The notes under the pieces are model-generated. The model saw only the letters and a program-made list of their open reading frames with translations. It had not been told where the DNA came from and searched no databases. The position numbers were made by a program, and so were the translations under genes. From Hemibagrus wyckioides (Eukaryota; Chordata; Actinopteri; Siluriformes; Bagridae), in assembly GCF_019097595.1 (NCBI RefSeq), contig NC_080731.1, forward strand, positions 21,805,366-21,869,365: a stretch of DNA of 64,000 nt. The letters are read 5' to 3'. Shown here piece after piece: positions 46,063-54,539 of this stretch. Positions within the stretch are counted from its first letter, which is position 1, and the number at the start of each line of letters is the position of its first letter.

Positions 46063-47682
46063 TTACATACAGTAGCACATTATAATTTTAGTCATGCAGG
46101 CTGTTCCTGGAGTATGAAAGAATTGATACCACTGAATGGCTCCTACGCTCGCCTGACCTAAATCCAATAGAACACCTCTGGGACATTGTGTTTCAGTCCA
46201 TTTGACGCCTCCAGGTTGCACCTCAGACTGTCCAGGAGCTCAGTGAACCCTGATCTGGGAGGAAATACCCCAGGACACTATCCATTGTCTCATTAGGAGC
46301 ATGTCCTGACATCAAGGCATGCATACAAGCACGTGGGGCTATACACAATACTGAGTACCATTTTGAGTTGCTGGAATGAAATTTCAGCAAAATGGTGCAT
46401 AATTGTTTCACTTTTGATTTTTGGGGTTTACATTACCCTGTTCATATCAGTATAGATATTCATATTTTTCCCCATTGAGGTTTGATGTGTTTTTGATGTG
46501 TTTTTAAAGTTTCGGGACAGCCCTCCAAATCAATAAATTCAGGTGTTTTTTAATGGTTGGGTTTGGCCCCTAAGTTCCAGTGAAATGAACTTCCTGTTCC
46601 AACATAACTGTGCACCAGTGTGCAAAGCAAGGTTAATAAAGACATGGATGAGAAGTTTGGTGTAGAGGAACTTGACTTTCAAGATTCAAAGAATTTATTA
46701 ATCCCACAGGGAAATTCTTTTGCCATGTTACAGTTGCTCTAATGAAAATAAAAATATAAGTCTCTGGCTGATTGAAGAAGATCTCACACTGACGAAGAAA
46801 TCCTCTACAAAGTTGGTAGATTCCATATGCTGAAGTTTAATAAATAAAACTGTGTGCAAACAATGAAAAAATCGCAAATCAGATCAAAGTCGAAAAACAA
46901 GCAAAGTCTGTGGAAACCGTAACAATCAGTTCATGAGGCAAACAAATCAGTTACAAAAGGGCAAGTCAAAGAACAAAACATGGGCAAACACAACGGCAAA
47001 CGGGCAGAGAAAACACCAGGCTTGGTTTGCAGGAAAAAACACTGACAATACTTCACAGTGTGCATTAGCATTAGCATGGCAAAATAGGCTTAACCCGGAA
47101 GTGCTATGATTATGGTGATGGCTCCCACTAGCAGTTGGGTGGTAGAATTGCAGCTGACAATGTTATACCTCCAAATACTAGTGTCAGTAGCTCAGGCCCA
47201 ATATAAATTAGTAAGCCCTGCCCACAATTCACACTTTAAGGGAGACTGAAACTACTCCTAAATATTCACCTAAGAGGACTACTTATCATAAACTAACAAT
47301 ATAGGATCAACAATGCTATGCAATAAAGAACCAACTGAGTTACAGATACAAAACGCAAGTCAGAAATTCAAGAGCTAAAGCACACTCACCTCAATATTCC
47401 AAACTATTTAACTAATGACCTGACTCATCTAACTAATCTAAACTACTTAATCAACCAATCTACCCAAACTACACAATCTGACTAACCAACCAGAAATGAC
47501 TGTGTGTGTGTGTTGAGCAGATTCTGTGGAAGGTGGAGGAGTTGATGAACAGTTTACAGAAGCTCAGAGATGGAGCAGAGCAAGAGCAGGAGATACCAAG
47601 CTTCAAAGTGATGGACGAGATGCAGAAACATCTGATGGAGTTCAAGAAGTGGTGTGAAGAGAAGAGGGGAGAAGATAAATGA
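28971..47682 (+). CDS. Gene A: Ig-domain transmembrane receptor with tandem coiled-coil tail (10 coding exons)
   Basis: Exons: 28971-29031, 33761-34063, 34742-35026, 38933-39217, 40143-40255, 40986-41189, 43663-43890, 44259-44480, 45767-45991, 47521-47682. All junctions are GT-AG; phases run 1,1,1,1,0,0,0,0,0. The joined frame is open for 695 codons. Domains: signal peptide 1-20, V-type Ig 21-121, two Ig-like repeats 122-216 and 217-311, TM about 317-340 followed by KRRHH, four coiled-coil repeats of 68-76 residues (350-642), terminal coiled coil 643-695. Expected at the cell surface with the coils in the cytosol. No ITIM or ITAM is visible. A nearby interferon-type motif suggests inducible expression. 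I do not recognise a named family; a ligand is unknown. Exon structure is seen in sequence; splicing of all ten together is inferred. Confidence 0.75.
29106..30060 (+). mobile_element. L2-like LINE remnant in intron 2 of gene A
   Basis: RT pieces include LSTDVPKGSVFGSLFFSLYT, YHCYADHTYI (from YADDT) and HQLKLNPS. Many stops. The copy in gene B (51280-52225 and beyond) is almost identical, so it was present before that duplication; gene C lacks it. Confidence 0.8.
30068..30126 (+). pseudogene. Extra signal-peptide exon copy without donor
   Basis: The sequence from TCTCCACAGCC, through ATG at 30070, to CACATTCACC repeats exon 2, but the final ACTGGTAAGT is replaced by CACAACACAAAT, so no splice donor remains. 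Confidence 0.8.
30127..30785 (+). repeat. ACACTATACACTACACACT minisatellite with a small insertion
   Basis: Degenerate 8-12 bp units through most of the interval; 30345-30520 is an unrelated unique or transposon-like piece (GGGTGGGTGCAGGTGTTTAT to GTTCGACACCTCTGCA). Confidence 0.75.
30797..30866 (-). repeat. LINE 3'-end fragment
   Basis: ACTTTATTGATCCCCTCAGG and GAAATTGTTAAGTTGCAGTT resemble the antisense 3' end of a common teleost LINE; a similar piece is at 46680-46740. Confidence 0.5.
30867..31345 (+). pseudogene. Tc1-like transposase, C-terminal half
   Basis: Carries SVMLWEMFCCETLAPAIHVD, FQHNNALCPKAEMVQEWF and [11 protein letters not shown], with the middle aspartate changed to N (HNNA for HDNA) and a stop right after the [10 protein letters not shown] block. 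Same subfamily as the 5' half at 27728-28490; a stretch of about 40 bp is represented in both pieces. Confidence 0.75.
31370..33460 (-). mobile_element. Antisense LINE relics, one inside another
   Basis: On the minus strand 33453-33034 is an endonuclease part (LIVISGDFNHVTMENTL, DLPYVSVKDAYRF). 33000-32090 is an L2-like RT (SLLPFLSKILELIVYNQLSG, LSTGVPQDSELGSLLFSLYI, HQLKLNPRETK). 32069-31370 is the RT end of a different LINE (SFLQLNVTKTMELVVDLRR; STFSERLIQPRCTTERHRE). The order suggests the L2 copy landed in the first LINE. All are full of stops. Confidence 0.7.
33461..33760. other. Intron 2 end with minisatellite
   Basis: Contains the ACACTATACACT-type repeats at 33665-33745 just before the acceptor of the V-type Ig exon. 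Confidence 0.6.
33761..34063 (+). CDS. Gene A exon 3: V-type Ig domain
   Basis: Acceptor CTCTCTTTCAG, donor GTAAGT at 34064, phase 1-1, 101 residues. The B-strand cysteine lies in PVTLSCKHQC, a tryptophan follows in LLQWSLRDY, and the F-strand cysteine in RNVYACECED. Extra cysteines (KHQC, QTSC) could form a second bridge. SLTITAADYS is the usual E-F turn. A degraded copy is at 16517. Confidence 0.85.
34064..34741. other. Intron 3 of gene A
   Basis: Unique intron sequence; no transposon recognised. The last 80 bp (AGGCTTTATGTTTG to TTTTTTCTCCTCAG) recur before exon 5. Confidence 0.6.
34742..35026 (+). CDS. Gene A exon 4: noncanonical Ig-like domain, copy 1
   Basis: Phase 1-1, 95 residues. 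Pattern SGEDLKLHVSVPEPVEVIYK, DEVICRVTGRSLQCKDKYRD, then LTLRHMEPRDSGSYTIRD. The DSGxY F-strand motif is present, but the cysteine two residues after the tyrosine is isoleucine, and the B-strand has no cysteine. The two cysteines sit in the C'-D region instead. It resembles other teleost Ig-type ectodomains that lack the central bridge. Duplicated as exon 5. Confidence 0.8.
35027..35270. other. Start of intron 4 of gene A
   Basis: Homologous to the intron after exon 5: TAACTGCTGCTGCTCTCCAT and TAGCCAAGTCTCTGTTATAA match 39538-39596. Homology is cut at about 35271 by the LINE. Confidence 0.6.
35678..37036 (-). pseudogene. LINE reverse transcriptase, long open frame
   Basis: A 452-codon minus-strand frame with [55 protein letters not shown] and [16 protein letters not shown], then FRFLGVQIEEGLTW. 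The RT core with FADD is intact. The endonuclease upstream is incomplete, so the element as a whole is dead. Confidence 0.85.
37038..37790 (-). pseudogene. LINE endonuclease N-terminus
   Basis: The minus-strand frame has PSLFLANARSLTNKMDELRL, VLLITESWLQPSIPDSAI and SRGGGLCVYINKSWC, the first endonuclease blocks. The second half of the endonuclease is deleted and the sequence jumps to the region before RT. Confidence 0.75.
37801..38932. other. Rest of intron 4 of gene A
   Basis: No coding segment supported. The last 60 bp before exon 5 repeat the end of intron 3. Confidence 0.5.
38933..39217 (+). CDS. Gene A exon 5: noncanonical Ig-like domain, copy 2
   Basis: Same length and phase as exon 4, with only about seven amino-acid changes by my reading (for example TGR to NNL before SLQCKDKYRD and SGS to SGR in the DSG turn). 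It shares the missing B- and F-strand cysteines. Flanking introns are also duplicated, so the exon was copied with its surroundings. Confidence 0.8.
39218..40142. other. Intron 5 of gene A
   Basis: Unique sequence, ending in a (TG)n tract (40108-40137) that serves as the pyrimidine-poor approach to the TM exon. Confidence 0.55.
40143..40255 (+). CDS. Gene A exon 6: transmembrane segment
   Basis: Acceptor TTGTAG after (TG)n; phase 1 in, 0 out. Encodes VPVWVIVLILIILLSCC, then VGVGIYL and KRRHHLRIL: one hydrophobic helix of about 24 residues with a basic stop-transfer. No charged residue in the membrane, so no obvious adaptor pairing. Donor GTAATG at 40256, followed by a long (GT)n. Confidence 0.85.
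40259..40391 (+). repeat. (GT)n microsatellite in intron 6
   Basis: About 120 bp of GT with a few TATG interruptions, ending in (GA)n. Confidence 0.95.
40392..40985. other. Intron 6 of gene A
   Basis: 40420-40680 is moderately open on both strands (ACCAGAACAGAACAAGAGC and beyond) and could be an old cytoplasmic exon, but no splice-consistent frame was established. Confidence 0.4.
40986..41189 (+). CDS. Gene A exon 7: coiled-coil repeat 1
   Basis: Phase 0-0, 68 codons, preceded by (TG)nTTGGAAG and followed by GTATGT and (CA)n. Begins LNRRLQQVLQLAQQAEEG, continues EQSFNQLEQHYNTTEYSEQI and contains the conserved SMLCTAKKKQL. Rich in E, Q, K and spaced leucines, as in a coiled coil. Confidence 0.8.
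41190..41960. other. Intron 7 of gene A, first part
   Basis: (CA)n at 41216-41260. A short open frame at 41589-41849 has no recognisable family. Confidence 0.45.
41961..42720 (-). mobile_element. Tc1-like transposon relic in intron 7
   Basis: The minus-strand frame 42530-42078 contains MVWGGISMEGRTDLYRL, GPGFLRVHSNAQPHVVRVCR and DPNPTEHLWDM; the middle aspartate is changed (HSNAQPH for DNARPH) and the N-terminal part is broken. A plus-strand fragment of the same family is at 46090-46400. Confidence 0.75.
42721..43662. other. Intron 7 of gene A, last part
   Basis: A minus-strand frame at 43093-42770 is open but unrecognised. A poly(A)-like run lies at 43171-43198. The sequence before the acceptor is TG-rich (43636-43650). 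Confidence 0.45.
43663..43890 (+). CDS. Gene A exon 8: coiled-coil repeat 2
   Basis: Phase 0-0, 76 codons; acceptor GGCTGACAG, donor GTATGT, then (CA)n. Starts LNRRLLHMVQLVQQAEEG, contains KELNQLKNKYKDTEYSG, SKFCTVQQSQL, and ends MTKRRE. Homologous over its whole length to exons 7, 9 and 10. Confidence 0.82.
43891..44258. other. Intron 8 of gene A
   Basis: (CA)n at 43911-43950, then sequence shared with gene B (54540-54700), and (TG)n at 44218-44253 before the next acceptor. Confidence 0.7.
44259..44480 (+). CDS. Gene A exon 9: coiled-coil repeat 3
   Basis: Phase 0-0, 74 codons; acceptor (TG)nTAACAG, donor GTATGT. Starts LKWRMLHVEQLVQQAKEG, contains EEAIDELEQEYEDMVYSDQ, SVLCTVKREQL and ends ITEDLE. 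Same repeat unit as the neighbouring exons. Confidence 0.82.
44529..44600. repeat. (AAT)n-(ATT)n palindromic microsatellite
   Basis: About ten AAT units followed by about ten ATT units, able to fold on itself. Confidence 0.9.
44790..45240 (+). repeat. Tandem repeat of about 140-150 bp with CACGTG and TGACGTCA-type motifs
   Basis: Three to four degenerate units, each with a GTGCTGA-GC/TGTTT block, TATGTCxxGTGTATxT, TTTTGGGG-T, and near-palindromic motifs such as CACGTGAC, TGACGTCA and TGACGTCTCC. Confidence 0.7.
45767..45991 (+). CDS. Gene A exon 10: coiled-coil repeat 4
   Basis: Phase 0-0, 75 codons; acceptor TATGTACCAG, donor GTATGT and (CA)n. Starts LKRRLQQVDQLVQQAEG, contains KAEKEINLLELQYMNTE, and the usual LCT region is altered to EFCVLMRAEL. 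Ends LMTDKTE. Its closest relative is the damaged exon of gene B at 54814. Confidence 0.82.
45992..47520. other. Intron 10 of gene A with transposon pieces
   Basis: (CA)n at 46009-46059; plus-strand Tc1 fragment at about 46090-46400 ([22 protein letters not shown]); a small deleted Tc1 fragment at 46545-46680 related to the element at 25.3 kb; a LINE 3'-end piece at 46680-46740; and a CTAAC-type tract at 47395-47500. Confidence 0.65.
47395..47500 (+). repeat. CTAAC/CTGAC-rich tract before the terminal exon of gene A
   Basis: A shorter version of the tract before the terminal exon of gene 0, with ACTAATGACCTGACTCATC and repeated CTAAC/CTGAC variants. Confidence 0.65.
47521..47682 (+). CDS. 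Gene A exon 11: terminal coiled coil and stop
   Basis: Acceptor (TG)nTTGAGCAG; phase 0; 53 codons and TGA at 47680-47682. Encodes ILWKVEELMNSLQKLRDGAE, DEMQKHLMEFKKWCEEKRG. Nearly the same as the gene 0 exon at 2680-2835. Confidence 0.82.
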   Translation: MLWKVEELMNSLQKLRDGAEQEQEIPSFKVMDEMQKHLMEFKKWCEEKRGEDK

Positions 47683-49140
47683 CCTCATACAGCACAGAGG
47701 CAGAGTTGTGTTAGACCAACACAAACTCTCATACGCATACACACTTTGGGAGTAGCAGAACAAGACATTGCCTCAAGGCACAAATCACAAAGACATAATG
47801 GACATTGCCTCAAAGCAGCTTTACAAAAGTATATATATATATACACACATTCCTATTTAACCCTGATTTTATCCCTAATGAGCAAGCCTGCACTGATAGT
47901 GGCAAAGAAAAACTCCCTGTGATATGAGGAAGAAACCTTGAGAGGAACCAGGATCAGAAGGGAACCCATCCTCATTTGGGTAACACTGGACAGTAAATAA
48001 TGTCCTTTCAACAACAGCAACCAATGGCCCATGAGGAACTATTAGGTCAGTGTAGTTTCTGAGTTCATTATAGACACTAATTCTTTGCTGTCACAAGCTG
48101 ACAGATGAAATGGCAGATCTGTGACGGTGTGAAACTGGCTCTGTCCAGGTCTGTCTCCTGGTCACAGGCTGTCCACACATCCATCCACAGCATCAGTGGG
48201 CACCACCAAGCGACGAGACTCCGACCAGGGGTAGGGCAGTGGTCACACTGGAAACTGGCAAACACTGGGAGCTCAGGAGTGGGGTGTATAGCTCGACAGA
48301 GAGAAAGATATATTAAGTATGATTCTGATCATGTGATGCTTAAAGACAATGTAGATTATGTGTAAAGTGCAGGCAGGGACTCCGGCAAGACTAGCTATGA
48401 CATCATAACTAAAAGGGAGAGCCAGAAGATCACAGACATGAAGGATTACCAGGACATAAAGCATCCAACCACTTCACAGTCAGCAAACCTGAGCGACTTG
48501 TGAGGGTGGTAAGATGACAGCATCCAAACATCCCAGTACACCAAACACTCTATGACCATGAACCTTCCAGATCTGCTCCTTTACCTAAGAAAACAATGAA
48601 AGTTTGTTAATCAAATGTGTCTTCAGCCTAGACTTAAACATTGAGACTGTGTCTGAATCCTGAACACTAATTGGAGGGCTGTTCCATAACTGTGGGGCTT
48701 TGAAAGAAAAAGGAGGATCATAAAAAATCACTTAGTACTGTAGCACAAGACCATGATCTGTTAGTCATCTCAAAAATCTAAGTGATCAGATTCAGGGTAG
48801 TTATTTTGTAAAAATTGGAATGCAATCAGGATTTTTTTTCATTCAAGCCCAAAGAAATGACTGAATATAATGCAGTACTGACAGCTATGTGGTTCTGATT
48901 CTGGTTCTCTCTGCCTCATGTGAGTCACGTGGAAACTTCTTACGTCTTACACACTAACACACTTAAAGCTACAAAAACATATACACCACACTAACTCACA
49001 GCTTCACAAACATACTGTATACAACACTTATAAACACATGGTTACAGCTTCACAAACATATACAACACCTATAAACACTCAATTACAGTTACACAAATTA
49101 TTTACTTTGTTTTTAAAGCCAGAATAAATAAATCATATTG
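47683..49140 (+). other. 3' UTR of gene A, interrupted by a repeat
   Basis: 47683-47745 and 48779-49140 match the 3' UTR of gene 0. Between them about 1 kb of inserted repeat sequence (47750-48778). The poly(A) signal AATAAA is at 49123-49128. Confidence 0.65.
47750..48778 (-). mobile_element. Interspersed repeat inserted in the 3' UTR of gene A
   Basis: Includes the reverse form of the teleost repeat seen at 5440-5660 (AAAGAAAAACTCCCTGTGAT, AGAAACCTTGAGAGGAACCA). No coding capacity found. Confidence 0.6.
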
Positions 49141-50062
49141 CTTTTCTCTTGATTTTATTTACGTGTGACCTTGAAGTAATCTAAAAGTAATCACACACAC
49201 ACACGTTCTTCCTCTGTACCTGTTCCACCAGGTGATTAGGATAAATACAGAAAGCTGTAAATTTCTCTCCCTTTATAATCACTGCAGCTGTCAATCACTT
49301 CAGGTCAGCTTGATCTCACAGACTCCTGGCCTTTGGTGGAAAATCCGCTCATAATCAAAGCACCACAAAGAGACTTATTAATATTGTGTCCACCAGTTGG
49401 TCAAACTGTAAACAACATTCCAGGGGGATGGTGTGGTCCAGTATTTTTTTGGTGTGTCGGGGGTCCTGTAGCTCACCTTACACAATGATTACAAAATATT
49501 ACAAAATATGTCTAATTTTTAAGCACATTTTTATTTTGACAAAATACAACTTTATTAAATTAACTTGGAGCCACCAAAATAAAACATGTACAATTTAACA
49601 CGCAATTCTTTTCCACTATGGTTCATAAACACTGGTCTGTAAATAAATCCTGATTCCCAGTAAGAGGTTTTTGTAGAAGTGTTTGAATTGATCTCATTGG
49701 TTTTCTCCAAGCAGTGAAGGTGCCATGTTGAACTTCCAGTGACCAGTGTGAGAGCGATAACACCAAATTTAACACACCTGCTCCCCATTCACACCTGAGA
49801 CCTTGTAACACTAACGAGTCACATGACACCGGGGAGGGGAAATGGCTAATTGGGCCCAATTTGGACATTTCCACTTTGGGGTGGAGTCACTTTTGTTGCC
49901 AGCGGTTTAGACATTAATGTCTGTGTGTTGAGTTATTTTGAGGGGACAGCAAATTTACACTGTTATACAGGCTGGACACTCACTACTGTACATTGGAGCA
50001 GAGGGGCATTTCTTCAGTGTTGTCACATGAAAAGATATAATAAAATATATATATTCTAATCA
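49141..50062. other. Intergenic region between genes A and B
   Basis: Partly matches the flank downstream of gene 0 (CCTGTTCCACCAGGTGATTA; TGGTTCATAAACACTG). No gene supported. Confidence 0.5.
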
Positions 50063-50240
50063 TTTAGGACAAGCTGGTGTACGAATGTAGCTGTGTGCTC
50101 TGCCTGTGAAAGAAAAGTCAATTTTACATTTTTAAGTGCTTCCTTATCCCATGTAGTTTTATATCAAAGATTGATATTGAAATTAATTCAATTCAATGCG
50201 CTCTCTCTCTCTCTCTGGAGTCATGACATCACCGGATGTT
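50063..50240 (+). promoter_or_regulatory. Promoter region of gene B
   Basis: Closely matches 62405-62712 upstream of gene C (GACAAGCAGGTGT-type block, TGTAGCTGTGTGCTCTGCCT, AAGTCAATTTTACATTTTT). A (CT)n tract is at 50201-50215. AAAATATATATATT at 50042-50055 could be a TATA region just upstream. Confidence 0.5.
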
Positions 50241-50280
50241 TGGAAAAGAAAGTCAAGCGTTTAGGTAAGACAAGCTCCTG
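50241..50280 (+). other. Noncoding first exon of gene B (predicted 3' end) with IRF core
   Basis: GGAAAAGAAAG at 50242-50252 contains the IRF half-site pair AANNGAAA. Donor CTCCTG then GTAAGT at 50281. The exon start is not defined. Confidence 0.5.
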
Positions 50281-51140
50281 GTAAGTTCACACACAAACGT
50301 GCTCACACACACACACACACACATATTTAGCTATATTTCTTTTAAAAAAATCTTTTATCCACTCGTACACTGTCATTTGAATGCGACTGTACTGAAGTCG
50401 AGCCTTGAGTGTTTGCAGTTTAAGAAAAGTATTCAAAGTATGCAGCTCAATAGGTTTGCGGAAGTAGAAACAAACCTGTGTCTGGGTGTGTAGTAGACGC
50501 ACAGACACACACAGACACAAATATTTGAATGCGTAAAAAGAGATTATAGTAATATAAACTATAAGATAATAGCCCCAAGTACAAAGGTCATGCAAACAGC
50601 CTTAATAAAGTCAAGCAAATAAAGAGAAAAAAATAAATAAACTAATAAATAATTGAGCTAATTCAAATAAATCTAGTATAAAGACTAGAAAGACTACAGT
50701 TTAAAGACAGAGATCACATTTCCAAATTTCTGTCACTGCACTAGCATTTGCCTCTTTGTTCATTTGTATGCTGAAGATGTTTTATCGTCTGCACATGTAA
50801 CATTCAATCTGTGAAAAAAAGACTAACATAAAAATACCCTAATAGTTACAATATAAGGACTATAAAGACAGGGAAAATGTTTTAATCAGTGAGTTTATGA
50901 CAGATTGATGCTGAAAGTGTAGAAGGTCAGAAATAAGTGAAGTGTTCAGTCTTTAAAGCTGATTAGAAATCTAGAAAAGTGTTTATTAGGATCAAAGCTG
51001 ACTGACTGCTGAATGTGTGTAAAAGTGAGTGAATTCAGTAAATTGCAGCTTTAATGATAAAGTGTTGCTATGAGTCCATGTCTGTCTCCTGCTTTATTCT
51101 CCACCTGTGCAGTGCTGATGGTGGTGTTGTGTCTCCACAG
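50281..51140. other. Intron 1 of gene B
   Basis: Homologous to gene A intron 1 but without its transposons: TTTATCCACTCGTACACTG, then AATAAACTAATAAATAA and TCAAATAAATCTAGTATAA match 25050-25110. Confidence 0.65.
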
Positions 51141-51203
51141 CCATGCAGTTCTGCAGCCTTCATCACTGTGTCCTGGTCTTCCTCATCCTCACATTCACCA
51201 CTG
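51141..51203 (+). CDS. Gene B signal-peptide exon
   Basis: Same sequence as exon 2 of gene A, ATG at 51143, donor GTAAGT at 51204. Downstream exons of gene B are lost or broken, so this exon probably belongs to a pseudogene. Confidence 0.75.
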
Positions 51204-51279
51204 GTAAGTGGCATTACACAACAAATACACACTATATACTACACAATATACACCACAACTACACAATAAACACTATACG

Positions 51280-52680
51280 CAGGCAGGGGTGGTTGTACAA
51301 GTCTGCTGTTGTCTCATCTAACCATTTCTTCTTTTAAATTCTATGCAGTTTCAGTTACAGCTTTAATCAAAATTCATCTACTGCCCTCCTCGTCCCTTAG
51401 GAGATTTCCTGGAAGAAATGGACACATTCCTCAGTTCTTTCCCTTCTGACAGCACCCCTCTACAATCCTTTGTGATTTAAACATCCCGTCTGACAAGTCT
51501 TCTTGCCTACATTGCACAGCCAGGATTCCCCTACTCCTTATTTGTCACATTTCTTAATTGTAGCCACTGAAGAGATTCTACATAAGATCATTCAGTCTTG
51601 CAATCCAAGCTGTCATCTGTCCTCATCCTCCTTGACCTTCTGTAGCATTTGACACAGTAAACCACAAGACTCTCTTGTCCAACCTCAGGAGTCTTGGAAT
51701 TTGTGGAACAGTATGAGAATGGTTTGCTTCCTACCTGGATGGCTGCTCACATAAGGTAACATGGAGAGGATCAACATTTGCAGACTCTCCACTGATGTCC
51801 CAAAAGGCTCAGTATTTGGTTCTCTCTTTTTCTCTCTATATACTCACTCTTTTGGCAAAGTTACATCCCCACATGGGTTCTCGTACCACTGCTATGCTGA
51901 TCACACTTATATTATCGTTCCCTCCCTCAGATACCATGGCTTCAGCTTGAATCTCGGTATGTCTGGTGGACATATCATTGTGGATCATCAGCTGAAACTT
52001 AATCCCAGCTAAACTAAACTTCTGGTAATCTGAGATGATTCAACCCCAGCCCAGGATCTTGCAATATCCCTGCACAACTCTCTGATTTCCCCTTTGGCTA
52101 CTGCTTGCAACCCCCCAGTAATCACGGACAATGAACTGTCCTTTTCATTCCATATTGCTAATGTAACATGCTCATGTTAGTATCTTCTCTACAACATAAA
52201 AAGGATTCGGCAATTATTATCCCCATATAGGCTGCTCAGGTGCTTGTTCACTCTCTGGTCATTTCATCTGGCAGGTCTAGATCTGAGCACAATTTGCAAG
52301 TTCTCCAACACCACCACACTGCTGCATTCCCTGGCTCCCGGTAGCTGCTGCATCAGATTCCAGACACTGATTGCATACAAACCAAAATTGAACTACTTCA
52401 TGCACTGCACTCACGCTCCATTACTACACGCACTGCACCATGCTCTGCACTACCCCCTCAGATCTACTGCTATACAGATCAACTGGTCCAATGATCAGTG
52501 TAAGATGTAGATATACATCAAGACACGTTACTGTTCTGGCACCGAAATGGTGGAATGAGCTTCCATTAGAAGAGTTGATCTTTAAACAACTTCTTTGTGC
52601 TGTAACACTTAAAATAACTCTTATTTTCCTTGTTTATTTCTTAAAAAGTACTATAATACCTCTTTACAGAATTTTAGGCT
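51280..52680 (+). mobile_element. L2-like LINE remnant in gene B
   Basis: The first 0.95 kb is nearly identical to the copy in gene A; here the element continues further through FHLAGLDLSTICKFSNTTTL-like and LLYRSTGPMIS-like pieces to about 52680. Confidence 0.8.
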
Positions 52681-52682
52681 GA

Positions 52683-53405
52683 TCATATCCTAAGTCTTTG
52701 GCCTAGGATATGCAGTCCCACCTCCACTCTGAACTCCTCTGTCTGACCTACAGCACACCTCACCACTGTCCTGCTCCTCTCATACATGTCCTGCACCACT
52801 CTGACATACTTCTCTGCTACTCCTGACTTCCTCATACAGTACCACAGCTCTTCTCTTGGCACCCTGTCATACGCTTTCTCCAAGTCTACAAACACACAGT
52901 GCAACTCTCTCTGACCATCCCTATACTTCTCCATCAACATTCTCAGAGCAAAAATTGCATCTGTTGTGCTCTTTCTGGGCATGAAGCCATACTGCTGCTC
53001 ACAAATGTCCACTACCTTCCTTAACCTAGCTTCCACTACTCTCTCCCAGAGCTTCATTGTGTGGCTCATCAACTTTATCCCCCTATAGTTGCTGCAACTC
53101 TGCACATCACCCTTATTCTTAAAGATCGGCACTAATACACTTCTTCTCCATTCCTCAGGCATCTTCTCACTCTCTAAAATCCTGTTAAACAAACTAGTTA
53201 AAAATTCCACTGCCGCCTCTCCTAGACACTTCCAGACCTCCACCGGGATGTCATCAGGACCAACTGCCTTTCCACTTTTCATCCTCTTCAAAGCTTTCCT
53301 GACTTCATCCTTTCTAATCTTATCTACTTTCTGTTCTACAGAGTTCACCCCTTCTACTCTTTTTACCTCTCATTTTCCTCATTCATCAGCTCTTCAAAGT
53401 ATTCC
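52683..53405 (-). mobile_element. Antisense RTE-like LINE fragment
   Basis: The minus-strand frame 53348-52683 is nearly the same protein as 12534-13170: [52 protein letters not shown]. It keeps the family residues SHTMK where the 12.5 kb copy has RSHTMK. Cut before FADD. Confidence 0.85.
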
Positions 53406-53449
53406 TTCAACAAACATAGAGCTATGACATAGAGAGAAAAAAAAATTAA

Positions 53450-54290
53450 ACTATAATTTAAAAATTAAAATTAAACTAAAAAATTTAACTATTCTTAAAG
53501 TGCAGAACAGAAGTGCACAGGAAGACAAGACAAGACAGTGAAGACAAACAACATATAGGCCGACTTTGAGCAATGAATAAGACAATGTGCAAAGAACAGT
53601 GTATACAGTGACTGCAGATATTAAAGTGACACATGTAAACAGGATTAATATAAATATATATAAATGTAAAGTGACATGTGCGTGCAAACAGGACAATTTA
53701 GTGTGTGTGTGTCTGACTATGTCCAGCACAGTTTTTTTTTTGTGCGTGTGTGTTATGTATGTGTGTGTGTCCGTGTCCAGCACAGTTCAGTTCTCCTCTG
53801 AGATCAGATCTTGGTTGTGTGTGTGTGTGTGTGTCCAGTTCAGGTCACCCATACAGCTTGTGGTCCGTCTTTGGAGATCCATTGGCATAGGGATGAGTCC
53901 CAGGACCTCCAACTTAGAAGTTGGAATGTGGAGGGAATTATGGTGTTAAACGCTGAACTGTAGTCCACAAACAGCATTTTCACATAATTCCCATTCCTGC
54001 AGTCCAGGTGGCTCATAGTTGTGTGGGGAAGATGTGTAATTGCATCCTCAGTAGAGTGATTATCGCAGTAAGCAAACTGAAGTGGATCTAGTATGTCTGG
54101 TAGTGAAGAAGTGATGAAGTTTCTGACCAGTCTTTCAAAGCACTTAATCACTACTGAGGTCAGGGCTATAGGGTGGTAGTCATTGAGGCAGGCACACTGG
54201 GGTTTGTTGTAGAGATGAGTAAAGAAAATGTGATGAAATCTACCTGGACACGTAACAGTGCACACCTTGCCCAAGATCAACCCCCATTTC
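53450..54290 (-). mobile_element. Antisense LINE fragment truncating a coiled-coil exon of gene B
   Basis: The minus-strand frame 54280-53840 holds HPIALTSVVIKCFERLVRN, LDPLQFAYCDNHSTEDAITH and [16 protein letters not shown]. 53470-53830 is its 3' region with TG-rich sequence. Its boundary at about 54290 removes the first residues of the next coiled-coil exon. Confidence 0.75.
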
Positions 54291-54291
54291 A

Positions 54292-54490
54292 GCTCATACA
54301 GCAGGCTGAGGGAGGAACACAGCAGAACATTAGAGAAGCTGAGAAGGAGCTTGATCAGCTGGAGCAGCAGTACAAGAACAAGGATTATTCAGAACAAATC
54401 AAATTCCTCTGCAGGGTAAAGAGGATAGAGCTGAAGCAATACAGTGGACAACCCAGCAATGAACAACATCTAATGTGTGGGGATGGAGAG
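54292..54490 (+). pseudogene. Gene B coiled-coil exon, 5'-truncated
   Basis: Reads LIQQAEGGTQQNIREAEKEL, YKNKDYSEQI, KFLCRVKRIEL and ends with GEG-like residues before GTATGT at 54491. The first dozen residues and the normal acceptor are replaced by LINE sequence. The following intron matches intron 8 of gene A, so this is the counterpart of exon 8. Confidence 0.75.
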
Positions 54491-54507
54491 GTATGTTTCT
54501 TATTTGT

Positions 54508-54539
<32 letters not shown>

